Assembly (NCBI GenBank): GCA_964392345.1
Contig: CAYMPQ010000043.1
Span: 1 to 15,040 of the forward strand
DNA length: 15,040 bases
Origin: JAUVXY01 sp964392345
GTDB lineage: Bacteria > Actinomycetota > Humimicrobiia > Humimicrobiales > Humimicrobiaceae
Direction of reading: 5' to 3'
Every line of letters starts with the position of its first letter. The first letter of the stretch is position 1. Both the position numbers and the translations under genes were made by a program. The notes below the pieces were generated by a model. It searched no databases, was not told the origin of the DNA, and saw only the letters and a list, made by a program, of their open reading frames with translations. Positions 1 to 7,592 of this stretch are shown here, one piece after another.

Positions 1-546
1 TACTTAAAAAGGTATAAAGATAGTGGTGATAAAATATGGTTTGAAAAAATTTATCACCACTACATGCCTAAAATTTACAGGTTTTATTATTTTAAACTAA
101 AAGACAGGCAACTGGCAGAGGATTTGACAAGCGAGCTGTTTATCAGGGTATACAGGGGTTTGGGAAAAACCAGTTTAAACAGCAAGAGCTTTAATGTATG
201 GATTTACAGGATAGCAAATAATCTTATGATTGATTATTTTAGAAAAACCGGTAAAGCTGATGAGTACAGTACAGCTCCTGAGGAATTTGATAATTTAGTG
301 CAGCAGAGCGCATCAGCAGAGAGCTATTTTGCCAGAGGTGAATCAGGTTTTAAAAATCGCAAACTGGCAGCAGCTGTGGACAGGCTTACAGAGCTCCAGA
401 GAGATGTAATATTGTTAAAGTTTGTGGAAGATATGGATTATGCCACCATAGCGCAAGTTTTAAAAAAGAGAAAAGCTACTGTAAGAGGGATAGTGTTCAG
501 GGCCATGACTGAGTTAAAGGCAGAAATCAAAAAAGAAAATGAGTAA
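1..546 (+). CDS. ECF-type RNA polymerase sigma factor, 5' end beyond window
   Basis: This is a sigma-70 family alternative sigma factor of the ECF type, which directs core RNA polymerase to a small regulon. The frame is open to base 1 with no stop, and residues encoded before the first ATG at 64 (FEKIYHHYMPKIYRF) read as a normal sigma region 2 start, so the gene begins outside the window and ATG 64 is internal. Region 2 continues through AEDLTSELFIRVYRG and WIYRIANNLMIDYFRK. After a variable linker, region 4 is seen as LTELQRDVILLKFVEDMDY followed by a helix-turn-helix (IAQVLKKRKATVRGIVFRA). The stop overlaps the start of the next gene by 8 bases, so the two are translationally coupled, as is usual for an ECF sigma with its anti-sigma partner. 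The family call is firm; the stimulus and regulon are unknown. Confidence 0.93.
   Translation, partial: YLKRYKDSGDKIWFEKIYHHYMPKIYRFYYFKLKDRQLAEDLTSELFIRVYRGLGKTSLNSKSFNVWIYRIANNLMIDYFRKTGKADEYSTAPEEFDNLVQQSASAESYFARGESGFKNRKLAAAVDRLTELQRDVILLKFVEDMDYATIAQVLKKRKATVRGIVFRAMTELKAEIKKENE
21..62. repeat. Perfect 13-bp inverted repeat inside the sigma gene
   Basis: TAGTGGTGATAAA at 21-33 is matched exactly by its reverse complement at 50-62, with a 16-base loop. The repeat lies inside the coding frame of the sigma factor, just before the internal ATG at 64. It could fold in the mRNA. Chance is possible, because the encoded residues fit region 2 on their own. Confidence 0.6.
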
Positions 547-1381
547 AAAAATAGAAACAATATTTAACAAGTGCATAAATTTAATAGAAAAGGGATACAG
601 CACAGAGTATTGTCTTGAAAGGTATAGCGGCTACAGAGAGGAGCTTGAAGAATACTTTGCTGTGGCAAAGGAACTTGGGAAGATGGAAGAAGTAAAACCA
701 GACAGTAAATATATAAAAAACAGCCTGGATAAGATTTATGCTTCTTCTGCGGAAGCTTTAGAAGTAAAAGTGCCGGATACCGGCAGAGTTAGAATGGGTA
801 CGGCTATCTTAAAGCCGGTACTGATCTTTCTGGCAGTGTTTATACTGGTTGGTTTTTCTTTTGCCGGGACTGCTTATGCTGCTCAGGACAGTATACCCGG
901 AGAGGCTTTATATCCAGTTAAAAGGTCTGCAGAGAGTATAAAACTAATGGTATATCCTGAATCAATGAAGGGTTCTCTGCATTATCAATTTCTAAATAAC
1001 AGAATATCAGAAGCAGATATATTGCTTGAAACAGGTGAAAGCCCGGATGCTGAGATAATAGGTAAATTGCTGGAGGAGGCTGATGGTGAGTTTAGGCAAT
1101 GTAAAAAACATGGTTATTTCAATGGTAACAGCGAACAAAATATTGAGGAGATGATGGAGAGAGTCAGGCAAAAATACCAGAATAGATGTATGGAAAAGCA
1201 CGAGCAGAAAAACGGAGCTGAAGAAGAAAAAACACAAAATGATGGTGAATGCTTTCAGGAGGGGAATAAATTTGGAAATGGTGAGAAAAAGTATATGGAT
1301 GAAACCGAAGAAAGCTCTTCAGGCAGTCAAAACAATATGGATAATCAGCACGAGCAGAAAAAATATGGGCAGCAAAATTGA
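539..1381 (+). CDS. DUF5667-type single-pass membrane protein, probable anti-sigma factor
   Basis: This 280-residue protein follows the sigma gene with an 8-base overlap and probably holds that sigma factor at the membrane. Residues 1-67 form a helical cytoplasmic part (YSTEYCLERYSGYREELEEY) that could contact the sigma factor. Residues 88-113 are one hydrophobic membrane segment. Directly after it comes AAQDSIPGEALYPVKRSAE, the characteristic start of the DUF5667 domain found in surface proteins next to sigma factors, continuing as a helical region to about residue 215. The last 65 residues are very polar and charged (E, K, Q, N, G), probably a disordered extracellular tail. The pairing and topology support the anti-sigma role, but direct inhibition is inferred. 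No zinc-binding HxxxCxxC anti-sigma motif is seen. Confidence 0.82.
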   Translation: MSKKIETIFNKCINLIEKGYSTEYCLERYSGYREELEEYFAVAKELGKMEEVKPDSKYIKNSLDKIYASSAEALEVKVPDTGRVRMGTAILKPVLIFLAVFILVGFSFAGTAYAAQDSIPGEALYPVKRSAESIKLMVYPESMKGSLHYQFLNNRISEADILLETGESPDAEIIGKLLEEADGEFRQCKKHGYFNGNSEQNIEEMMERVRQKYQNRCMEKHEQKNGAEEEKTQNDGECFQEGNKFGNGEKKYMDETEESSSGSQNNMDNQHEQKKYGQQN

Positions 1382-1656
1382 AGCCACAATTAAAATACAA
1401 AATTCTTAGGGGCCAAAACCACCCTGGTTTATTTTGAGGTTCCCTATCACAACTGAAACTATCCCAATTCAGCAGGTGTTTGGGGTAAAATTGGCGGAAG
1501 ATGATTAATCGCTGGTTATGAACCACTTATTTTTTCAAATAGCACTCCTTATGTTAAAATAATGACAATTAACATATTCATATTTGAAAGTATAATTACC
1601 TTGAAAATGTATTTGAGGGTGTTTATTAAACTATTAGATGAATTAAGATTTTAGAG
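1382..1656. other. Intergenic region before the helicase island
   Basis: No gene is recognised here. A short hairpin (AAACCA at 1416-1421, TGGTTT at 1425-1430) lies 35 bases after the anti-sigma stop but has no T-run, so it is at best a weak terminator. TATAAT at 1591-1596 could be a -10 box for the helicase, but no good -35 stands at the right distance. Base composition drops to AT-rich from about 1510 onward, which marks the probable left border of the island. Confidence 0.4.
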
Positions 1657-4600
1657 ATGTATGAAGTTTTAGTTCAAAAACATATAAAAAGCTTAGAATG
1701 TTTAAAAAGTGATAAAGGCTGTTTTATTGTTTATAAAGGGTTTCCACTTTATTTTATTTTTCAAATTAGTAAAAGATTTAGATTCGTTAATAGTGAAGAT
1801 GAAATTTTCTCAAATGGAGTAATCGACCTGAATAAAATTAAAAATAATGTAAATAATCTTATACAAAGACTTCTAAAAACTCAAATGGGAAAATTTATTA
1901 TGCTCTATGAAGAATTTTGTGTATTAAAAGATAATATAAATTTAGAAATTTTTAGAAGTAATTTTTATATTTACGAAAATAATATTTTCTATAAGTACCC
2001 CAACCAAACAACAATTAAGTTTTTGGATATCGAAAATGAAATCGATGCTGGGAATTATTATTTTAAAGAAAATGATTTATTCAAAAATTTCTATTCTAAT
2101 TCTCTAATTAAAAAAGAGATAAATTTTATTCAGTATAGAGATTTCCACGAAAATAATTTTAAAAATATTGTGTTCAAGGATTTTTTTGGTTCAGAGGTAA
2201 TAGATAATATAAAAATTGAAGATATGTACACTAAAGAAATAGAAGAAGGCAAAAAATGTGGAGAGATAGAGATTCCATTATCTGATAATCAAGACGATGA
2301 AGATTATAATAATTTAATTTATGATATCTTTCAAAATAATCAAATCAAGGATCTAAAATTAATTGTAGATAAACAACTATTTTTTAAGGCTGGTAATAGA
2401 TATAAAAATGAAATTAAAATCCTCAAATATTTATTTGAGGAGAATAAAAAAAGATTATTTCTGGTTTTTAAAACAAACATTATTGAAAAAGAAAAAATTA
2501 GAAAAGATTTTTATGACATACTTTCTAACTATTGGAAAAGCGAGTCTTTTAGAAATTTAACATTTTACGAGAATCCAGATTTGAATAGAAAAAAAGTTGA
2601 TGTTTCCCAAGGAAATCTTGTTGAACTTATTGCTGAACAATCTGAAAAAGCTTACAGAAGAGAAAAATTTAGTGATATATTTATCACTGCACCTACAGGT
2701 TCTGGTAAATCTATTTTGTTTCAAATACCTGCAATTTATAATGCAGAGAAAAATAGATTGGTAACAATAGTAGCAACACCTCTAAAAGCATTAATGTATG
2801 ATCAAGTAACTGCTCTCAATCGAAGAGGTGCATACAATGTAGCTTTTATTAATTCAGACATTTCACTTTTTGAGAGGGAAAGCATTATAGAAAAAATAAA
2901 AAAAGGTGAAATAGACATTTTATATTTATCACCGGAATTGTTATTATCTTATGATTTAAAATTCTTTATTGGTAAAAGATTAGTAGGTTTATTGGTTGTT
3001 GATGAAGCTCATTTGGTAACAACTTGGGGCAGAGATTTTAGAGTAGACTATTGGTTTTTAGGAAAATATATCTATAAATTGAGAAAATATAGTAATAGCC
3101 TTTTTCCGGTTTTAGCTTTGACTGCTACAGCTGTTTATCAAGGACCTGATGATATTGTTTTTGATACTATTTCTAGTTTAAACATTAAGAATGTTAAGAT
3201 ATATATCGGGAGTGTAGTAAGAAATGAAATAAATTTTATGATTAATAATTTTGAATATGAAGGCAGCCATGAGCTAAAAAAAATTGAAAATACAGTAAAA
3301 ATAATTCAAAAATATATTGAAGATAATATTAAAGCAATTGTATATTGTCCTTATGTTAAACATATCGAGGATATATTGTTAAATATCTCTGAAAAATACA
3401 TTAACAAAGTAGGAAAATATTATGGTGGTATGCAACCAGAAGAAAAAGAGATTGTAATTGAGAATTATAAGCTCGGGATAATATGTGTAATAATAGCAAC
3501 TAAAGCTTTTGGAATGGGTATCGATATAAGTGATATTAGTGAAATTTACCACCATGCGCCATCTGGGAACCTTTATGATTACATACAAGAAATTGGTAGA
3601 GTAGCGAGAGATAAAAGAATAAATGGCTTTGCTACCACAGATTTTAATTATAAGGACTTAAAGTTCACAAAAATCTTATATGGGCTTTCTTCTATAAAGC
3701 AATACCAAGTTAAGCTGGTAATGGAAAAGTTATATGATATATACAACATGAATGACCAAAAACAAAATATGTTAGTCTCACCTGAAGATTTCGGGTTCAT
3801 TTTTTGGAATGATAAAAAATCTTTAGAAAATAAAGTTAAAAGCGCTTTTTTGTTATTAGAAAAAGACCTAATTAGGAAATATAAATTTAATGTTTTAATA
3901 ATTAGGCCAAAGAGTCTATTTACAACTGTTTATGCATGTATTGATAGCAACGTAGATAAAGAATTTGTAAGTAAGTATGGCTCTTGTATTGAACTTGTAA
4001 GCAGTATTAATAAAAATAAAAGAGAGGATATAGGCAAAGTAAGAGTTTGTGATATTGGTAATATTTATAAAATAAAATTAGATAGAATTTGGGAAAAGTT
4101 TTTTTATAAAGATAGTTTCCCAACAGTAAAATTTAAATTTTTCAATAAAGAACTTTTTGGAGACATATGTGAATATGTGATCCCAAGATATAAGTTAACT
4201 ATTAAATTAGAAAGAAGTCCTAACAAAATTTTAGAATGTTTGAATAACTATTTTGATATAATAACTGAAGTTTTTAATAAATTACAAGGCGGGTTTTTTA
4301 CAAAAATAGAGATGGAGAAAGAATTAAGATCTTTTATAAAAAATAATATATTTGTGAAAAGAGTATCAAATTTATTATTATCATTATTTACTTCTCGAGC
4401 AACTATTGAGAATGATTTTAGTTTACAATTTGATACATTTATTCAATCTAAGAGATCAGCTAATGGTGAAGGGAAATATAGAGTAATAGATTCTAGATAT
4501 AGTTCAATAAAACATTTTATTGTAAAAAAATTTAAGCTGCTTTTTAGTGATGATTGTCAATTTTTTCAGAAGTATATAACTGTTAATAATAGAGAAACTG

Positions 4601-4881
4601 AGTTCAGGATAAAAATTGCATATTTGTTGGAAGCTTTTGATTTAGGCAGTTATGAAATTGCTGGTGGACAATTACCTCAGATATTCATTCGTATAAATGA
4701 CCCTTACAAAATAAGAACTCTTATACAGAGCAGTGACTACAGAAATGAAATTCTTCAAGATGTTGAGAATAGACATAAAAGGGGGATAAAAATTATGGAA
4801 AAATTTTTTGGTTCTATAATGAATAATGAAGAAAGATGGAATTTTATTGAAGATTACTTTTTAGGGGAAGAAGTAGTATAA
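1657..4881 (+). CDS. RecQ-like superfamily 2 DNA helicase with large N- and C-terminal extensions
   Basis: The core is a RecQ-like 3'-5' DNA helicase. Motif I is APTGSGKS at residues 345-352, Ia is ATPLKALMYDQV, II is DEAH at 449-452 followed by WGRDFR (457-462), equivalent to the RecQ aromatic-rich loop. Motif III is ALTATA (487-492), IV contains YYGGMQ (588-593), V is FGMGID (618-623), and VI is QEIGRVAR (644-651). At 1074 residues it is far longer than RecQ. The first 340 residues match no family I recognise. No four-cysteine RecQ zinc site and no HRDC domain is evident. The C-terminal 75 residues carry a conserved-looking block, YEIAGGQLPQIFIRIND (from 999) and FIEDYFLG near the end. ATG 1657 is the first start after an in-frame stop at 1639-1641; its ribosome site is weak. 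The gene is much richer in A/T and in ATA, AGA and TTA codons than the sigma operon. A nuclease gene follows 20 bases later, so a defence or restriction motor is likely. Confidence 0.9.
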   Translation: MYEVLVQKHIKSLECLKSDKGCFIVYKGFPLYFIFQISKRFRFVNSEDEIFSNGVIDLNKIKNNVNNLIQRLLKTQMGKFIMLYEEFCVLKDNINLEIFRSNFYIYENNIFYKYPNQTTIKFLDIENEIDAGNYYFKENDLFKNFYSNSLIKKEINFIQYRDFHENNFKNIVFKDFFGSEVIDNIKIEDMYTKEIEEGKKCGEIEIPLSDNQDDEDYNNLIYDIFQNNQIKDLKLIVDKQLFFKAGNRYKNEIKILKYLFEENKKRLFLVFKTNIIEKEKIRKDFYDILSNYWKSESFRNLTFYENPDLNRKKVDVSQGNLVELIAEQSEKAYRREKFSDIFITAPTGSGKSILFQIPAIYNAEKNRLVTIVATPLKALMYDQVTALNRRGAYNVAFINSDISLFERESIIEKIKKGEIDILYLSPELLLSYDLKFFIGKRLVGLLVVDEAHLVTTWGRDFRVDYWFLGKYIYKLRKYSNSLFPVLALTATAVYQGPDDIVFDTISSLNIKNVKIYIGSVVRNEINFMINNFEYEGSHELKKIENTVKIIQKYIEDNIKAIVYCPYVKHIEDILLNISEKYINKVGKYYGGMQPEEKEIVIENYKLGIICVIIATKAFGMGIDISDISEIYHHAPSGNLYDYIQEIGRVARDKRINGFATTDFNYKDLKFTKILYGLSSIKQYQVKLVMEKLYDIYNMNDQKQNMLVSPEDFGFIFWNDKKSLENKVKSAFLLLEKDLIRKYKFNVLIIRPKSLFTTVYACIDSNVDKEFVSKYGSCIELVSSINKNKREDIGKVRVCDIGNIYKIKLDRIWEKFFYKDSFPTVKFKFFNKELFGDICEYVIPRYKLTIKLERSPNKILECLNNYFDIITEVFNKLQGGFFTKIEMEKELRSFIKNNIFVKRVSNLLLSLFTSRATIENDFSLQFDTFIQSKRSANGEGKYRVIDSRYSSIKHFIVKKFKLLFSDDCQFFQKYITVNNRETEFRIKIAYLLEAFDLGSYEIAGGQLPQIFIRINDPYKIRTLIQSSDYRNEILQDVENRHKRGIKIMEKFFGSIMNNEERWNFIEDYFLGEEVV

Positions 4882-4901
4882 AAGCTCAGATTATACATAT
4901 A

Positions 4902-5645
4902 ATGATAGATATGAAACAATATGAAGCAGTTATAAAAGTAATGAAAGATAATGGAGGCTTTGCGACTTTAGGTTATCTATATCAAAATGTCCTAAGGATA
5001 AAAAAGTGTGAATGGAAAACAAAAACTCCATTTGCAAGTATCAGACGTATTGTGCAGGATAATAGATTTTTCTTTAAAATAAAACCCGGACTTTGGGCAT
5101 TGAAGTCCTATAAAAATAAACTGCCTTTTGATATTTATCCTCAGCATGAATTTGGTAAGTCTGAAAAAGAGGAGTTTGATCATAGTTACTACCAAGGACT
5201 ATTGGTTGAAATTGGCAACCTTAAAAAATTTGAGACTTTTGTTCCTTACCAAGATAAAAATAAAAAATATTTAGGTAGAGAATTAAATAGCATAACCTCA
5301 ATTAAAAAATTTTATGAATTTAGCTATGATTATATTGTTAAAAAAGCACAAACAATAGATGTTAGCTGGTTTAATAGGAGGAAAATCCCAGTTTATTTAT
5401 TTGAAATTGAATATTCAACAAATATTCAAAATTCATTGTTAAAGTTTGTTGAATTACAGGATTTTAATTCTAGATTTTTTATTGTTGCTGATGGTATAAG
5501 GAAAAAAGAATTTGAGGTAAAGATTTCTTCAAGTGCTTTTTCAGAAATAAAGAAGAAAGTAAGGTTCATGGATTATAATAAGTTGTCTGAATGGCATTCC
5601 AGGGCTAGTGAGATTGTAAGTTTAGAAACTAATTTTATTATTTAA
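4902..5645 (+). CDS. Winged-helix/nuclease fusion, restriction-endonuclease-like
   Basis: This is a two-part protein of 247 residues. Residues 4-67 resemble a HARE-HTH/HB1-type winged helix: a first helix, then NGGFATLGYLYQNV, then TPFASIRRIVQDN and a strand FFFKIKPGLWAL, a layout known in DNA-reading domains fused to restriction enzymes. Residues 95-235 look like a PD-(D/E)XK nuclease fold: a helix with E103, then D153 (IDVSWF), then a hydrophobic strand ending in FEIEYS (E168, E170), then a helix SLLKFVELQDF and strand RFFIVAD. The usual lysine of ExK is replaced by glutamate (ExE). ATG 4911 is an equally good start. It lies 20 bases after the helicase stop and probably shares its transcript. 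The nuclease assignment rests on motif pattern and is not confirmed; cleavage target is unknown. Confidence 0.72.
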   Translation: MIDMKQYEAVIKVMKDNGGFATLGYLYQNVLRIKKCEWKTKTPFASIRRIVQDNRFFFKIKPGLWALKSYKNKLPFDIYPQHEFGKSEKEEFDHSYYQGLLVEIGNLKKFETFVPYQDKNKKYLGRELNSITSIKKFYEFSYDYIVKKAQTIDVSWFNRRKIPVYLFEIEYSTNIQNSLLKFVELQDFNSRFFIVADGIRKKEFEVKISSSAFSEIKKKVRFMDYNKLSEWHSRASEIVSLETNFII

Positions 5646-5942
5646 TTGTGAAAAAATATATTTTTATTACAATAAAGGATTCACATTCCAATCAGATAAT
5701 GAAGATCATTAACCAATATAGAAGAACATGCATGTTTTAGGATTTAGCAAAAGAGATACTTCAGATAGTGCGATAAAGATAAGTTTAAAGGAGATTCTTA
5801 TTTAAGATTTTATTAAGTTTTTTATGCTCATAATTTATATATTTTAAGATGTTTATTGTATTGTTTTTGGATTGACAGTGCCTAAAATTGATAATTTAAC
5901 GGAACTCTGATTACAAAACTGAATAATAGAAAGATATTATAA
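5646..5942 (+). pseudogene. Gap with a decayed short reading frame
   Basis: There is no intact gene in this 297-base gap. Two overlapping short frames look like one broken coding piece. One runs from GTG 5648 to the stop at 5738-5740 (30 residues, beginning VKKYIFITIKDSH). The other opens at 5722, contains ATG 5728 and ends at 5803-5805 (HVLGFSKRDTSDSAIKISL, then KEILI). A single frameshift would join them. I cannot name the parent. TTGACA at 5872-5877 with TTTAAC at 5895-5900 (17-base spacer) is a possible promoter for the following nuclease gene. The rest is AT-rich with nothing recognisable. Confidence 0.35.
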
Positions 5943-6707
5943 ATGGCAGATGACAGATCCTGGGGAAAAATATTTGATGATTATAGAATACTGCAGAACA
6001 ACTTTAACGAATCGCCATTTGTGCTATCTGCAGAACAAATAAAAACTTCCTGTAAAGATTTTAAAAAAACTGCTCAAAAAGAAGTTCGTATTTTGTGTAA
6101 ACAGCATACTCGGGAATCAAGACCAAGGATCTTTAAAGAGAATCAATTATTTTTACTCCCTATTAAAAATGGTTTCTACAATATCATTAAAGGTGAAGGA
6201 TATATTGATATTCCAAAAATTAAAAGTGAAATCGTTACTTATAAGTCAAGATTAAATTTTAGCCTTGATTCTTTGAAAGTTATGAACTCAAAAATGCAGC
6301 ATTTAGATTATGCATATGCGTCAAGCCTTATAAGAACTTTTATGGAAGATGATTCTTTGGTCTTAACTATTAGAGGTAGAAAATATACTCCCAAGTTTAG
6401 TTTTTATGTTAATAATCAATTAATAAATGTTTCTAGTGTGCAGATAGAGGTTGATGCAGGTTATGAGGGTAAGGACAAAATTGTTTTAATAGAGGCTAAA
6501 AATTCTAAAGCTGCAAACATTATAATCAGGCAGCTGTATTACCCATTTAGGCAATGGCAAAGCCATATTAAAAAGAAAGTAGTTACTTTATTTTTTGAAA
6601 AAGTAAAAGATATATATTCAATGTGGCAATTTGAATTTAGTGATATAGATAGATATGACAGCATCAAACTTGTAAGATCAGAAAGATACAAGATTGTAGA
6701 AAATTGA
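5943..6707 (+). CDS. PD-(D/E)XK nuclease, type II restriction enzyme-like
   Basis: This 254-residue protein carries a classical PD-(D/E)XK signature near its C-terminus: VEVD-like strand IEVDAGYEG with D171, then IVLIEAKN with E184 and K186, then IIIRQLYYPFRQW, in which Q197 and R203 are typical of restriction enzymes that use a conserved QxxYP helix. The N-terminal 160 residues (RESRPRIFKEN, then LFLLPIKNGFYNIIKGEGY) resemble uncharacterised families annotated as type II restriction enzymes (DUF6997-like), usually encoded beside a DNA methyltransferase. Here no methyltransferase is adjacent. It probably makes double-strand breaks at a specific site or in a marked DNA. A weak GAAAG precedes ATG 5943. 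Composition matches the upstream helicase, so it likely belongs to the same island, although the 297-base gap allows independent transcription. Confidence 0.78.
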   Translation: MADDRSWGKIFDDYRILQNNFNESPFVLSAEQIKTSCKDFKKTAQKEVRILCKQHTRESRPRIFKENQLFLLPIKNGFYNIIKGEGYIDIPKIKSEIVTYKSRLNFSLDSLKVMNSKMQHLDYAYASSLIRTFMEDDSLVLTIRGRKYTPKFSFYVNNQLINVSSVQIEVDAGYEGKDKIVLIEAKNSKAANIIIRQLYYPFRQWQSHIKKKVVTLFFEKVKDIYSMWQFEFSDIDRYDSIKLVRSERYKIVEN

Positions 6708-6827
6708 CGACCTCAAGCATCAAATACATAATTTTTTGTAATTTCCATTTTGTTAATAGCAAATCAAAAAGTTAACAATAACCAATGAAAACAAAAAATG
6801 GATAAAGACGTTTTAATTTGTTTAAAG

Positions 6828-6866
6828 TTGATTTGTAGCTACATTTGATGTATAATGTATCTACAT
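6828..6866 (+). promoter_or_regulatory. Toxin-antitoxin promoter with paired palindromic operators
   Basis: TTGATT at 6828-6833 and TATAAT at 6851-6856 are separated by 17 bases, a good sigma-A promoter. Two near-identical palindromes overlap it: TGTAGCTACA at 6834-6843 and TGTATCTACA at 6856-6865. Their starts are 22 bp apart, about two helical turns, so bound dimers would lie on one face of the DNA, covering spacer and -10 box. This is the expected layout for autorepression by a Phd/VapB-type antitoxin alone or with its toxin. A GGGGGA ribosome site (6871-6876) precedes ATG 6883. Confidence 0.75.
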
Positions 6867-6882
6867 TAGTGGGGGATAATTT

Positions 6883-7152
6883 ATGGAAAAGGTTGGGGTA
6901 AGGGAGCTTAAAAATAAGTTAAGTAAATATCTGAAGTATGTTAAAAATGGCAAGTCCCTGATTATTACAGAACGAAATAAATCTATTGCTTTACTTGAGC
7001 CAATTAGAAATGATTTATTAAAAGATGCTTATTTAATGGTCAGCGAGGGCAGTGCTGAATGGAATGGTGAAAAGCCTTGTGGTTCACCTAACCCGCTTAA
7101 GATGAAAAAAGGGGAAATGGTTTCAGATAAAGTTAGCGAGGATCGAAGGTGA
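6883..7152 (+). CDS. Phd/YefM-family antitoxin
   Basis: This is an 89-residue antitoxin. Its first 45 residues are a typical Phd/YefM DNA-binding fold: VGVRELKNKLSKYLKYVKNGKSLIITERNKSIALLEPI, split here as VGVRELKNKLSKYLKYVK followed by GKSLIITERNKSIALLEPI. The remaining 45 residues are polar and lack hydrophobic packing; they should fold on the toxin and neutralise it. Start ATG 6883 has a strong ribosome site and directly follows the promoter. The stop overlaps the toxin start by 4 bases (GTGA), which gives coupled translation. The protein is expected to repress its own promoter through the TGTAKCTACA palindromes. Confidence 0.88.
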   Translation: MEKVGVRELKNKLSKYLKYVKNGKSLIITERNKSIALLEPIRNDLLKDAYLMVSEGSAEWNGEKPCGSPNPLKMKKGEMVSDKVSEDRR

Positions 7153-7583
7153 TCGTATATTTAGATACAAGTGCTCTTGTAAAAGTTTATGTGGAAGAAG
7201 AAGGATCAGATATTGTTAAAGAAACTATAGAGAAAGCGTCACTTGTTGCCACTTCAATAGTGGCGTATGCTGAAGCGAGGGCTGCATTGTCAAGATGCTT
7301 ATATGAAAAGATTTTTTCTAATGATGATTATCATAGATGTATTATAGACTTGAAATCTGATTGGGAAAGATATTTTAAATTAAATATTTCACAATCATTA
7401 ATTGATCTTGCAGGGGAACTGACGCAATTATGCAATATTGGGGGGTTTGATGCTATTCACCTGGCGTCGGCAATTATATTGCAGCAGCAAGCTGGTAGTG
7501 CTGTAACTTTTGTGTGCTGGGATGCTAGATTGTGGAATGCTGTAAATAAAGAAAAGTTTATAATGGTACCTGACAGAATATAA
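7149..7583 (+). CDS. vapC: VapC-type PIN-domain ribonuclease toxin
   Basis: This 144-residue PIN-domain protein is a probable RNase toxin that needs divalent metal and typically cuts tRNA or rRNA. The four acidic residues expected in the active site are all present: D6 in VYLDTSALVK, E42 in VAYAEARAAL, D101 in GGFDAIHLASA, and D125 in VCWDARLW. Translation begins with GTG inside the 4-base overlap with the antitoxin, so synthesis is coupled to it. Length is normal for the family, and no truncation is evident. The target RNA cannot be read from the sequence. Only 9 bases separate it from the convergent THUMP gene. Confidence 0.9.
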   Translation: MIVYLDTSALVKVYVEEEGSDIVKETIEKASLVATSIVAYAEARAALSRCLYEKIFSNDDYHRCIIDLKSDWERYFKLNISQSLIDLAGELTQLCNIGGFDAIHLASAIILQQQAGSAVTFVCWDARLWNAVNKEKFIMVPDRI

Positions 7584-7592
7584 ACTATTCTT

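Noticed and set aside
64..66. ATG 64 as the start of the sigma factor
   Set aside because: The frame is open upstream to base 1 and encodes the expected start of sigma region 2, so ATG 64 is internal.
1416..1430. Hairpin after the anti-sigma gene as an intrinsic terminator
   Set aside because: Only a 6-bp stem and no T-run follow, so the call would not be supported.
1007..1526. Two overlapping minus-strand open frames opposite the anti-sigma gene
   Set aside because: They lie antisense to a well-supported gene, have cysteine/phenylalanine/histidine-rich composition typical of antisense frames, and show no start signals.
5722..5805. Possible cysteine desulfurase (DndA/IscS) tail in the gap
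   Set aside because: A loose resemblance of HVLGFS and SAIKISL to desulfurase C-termini was seen, but spacing is wrong and the cysteine loop is missing, so it is not named.
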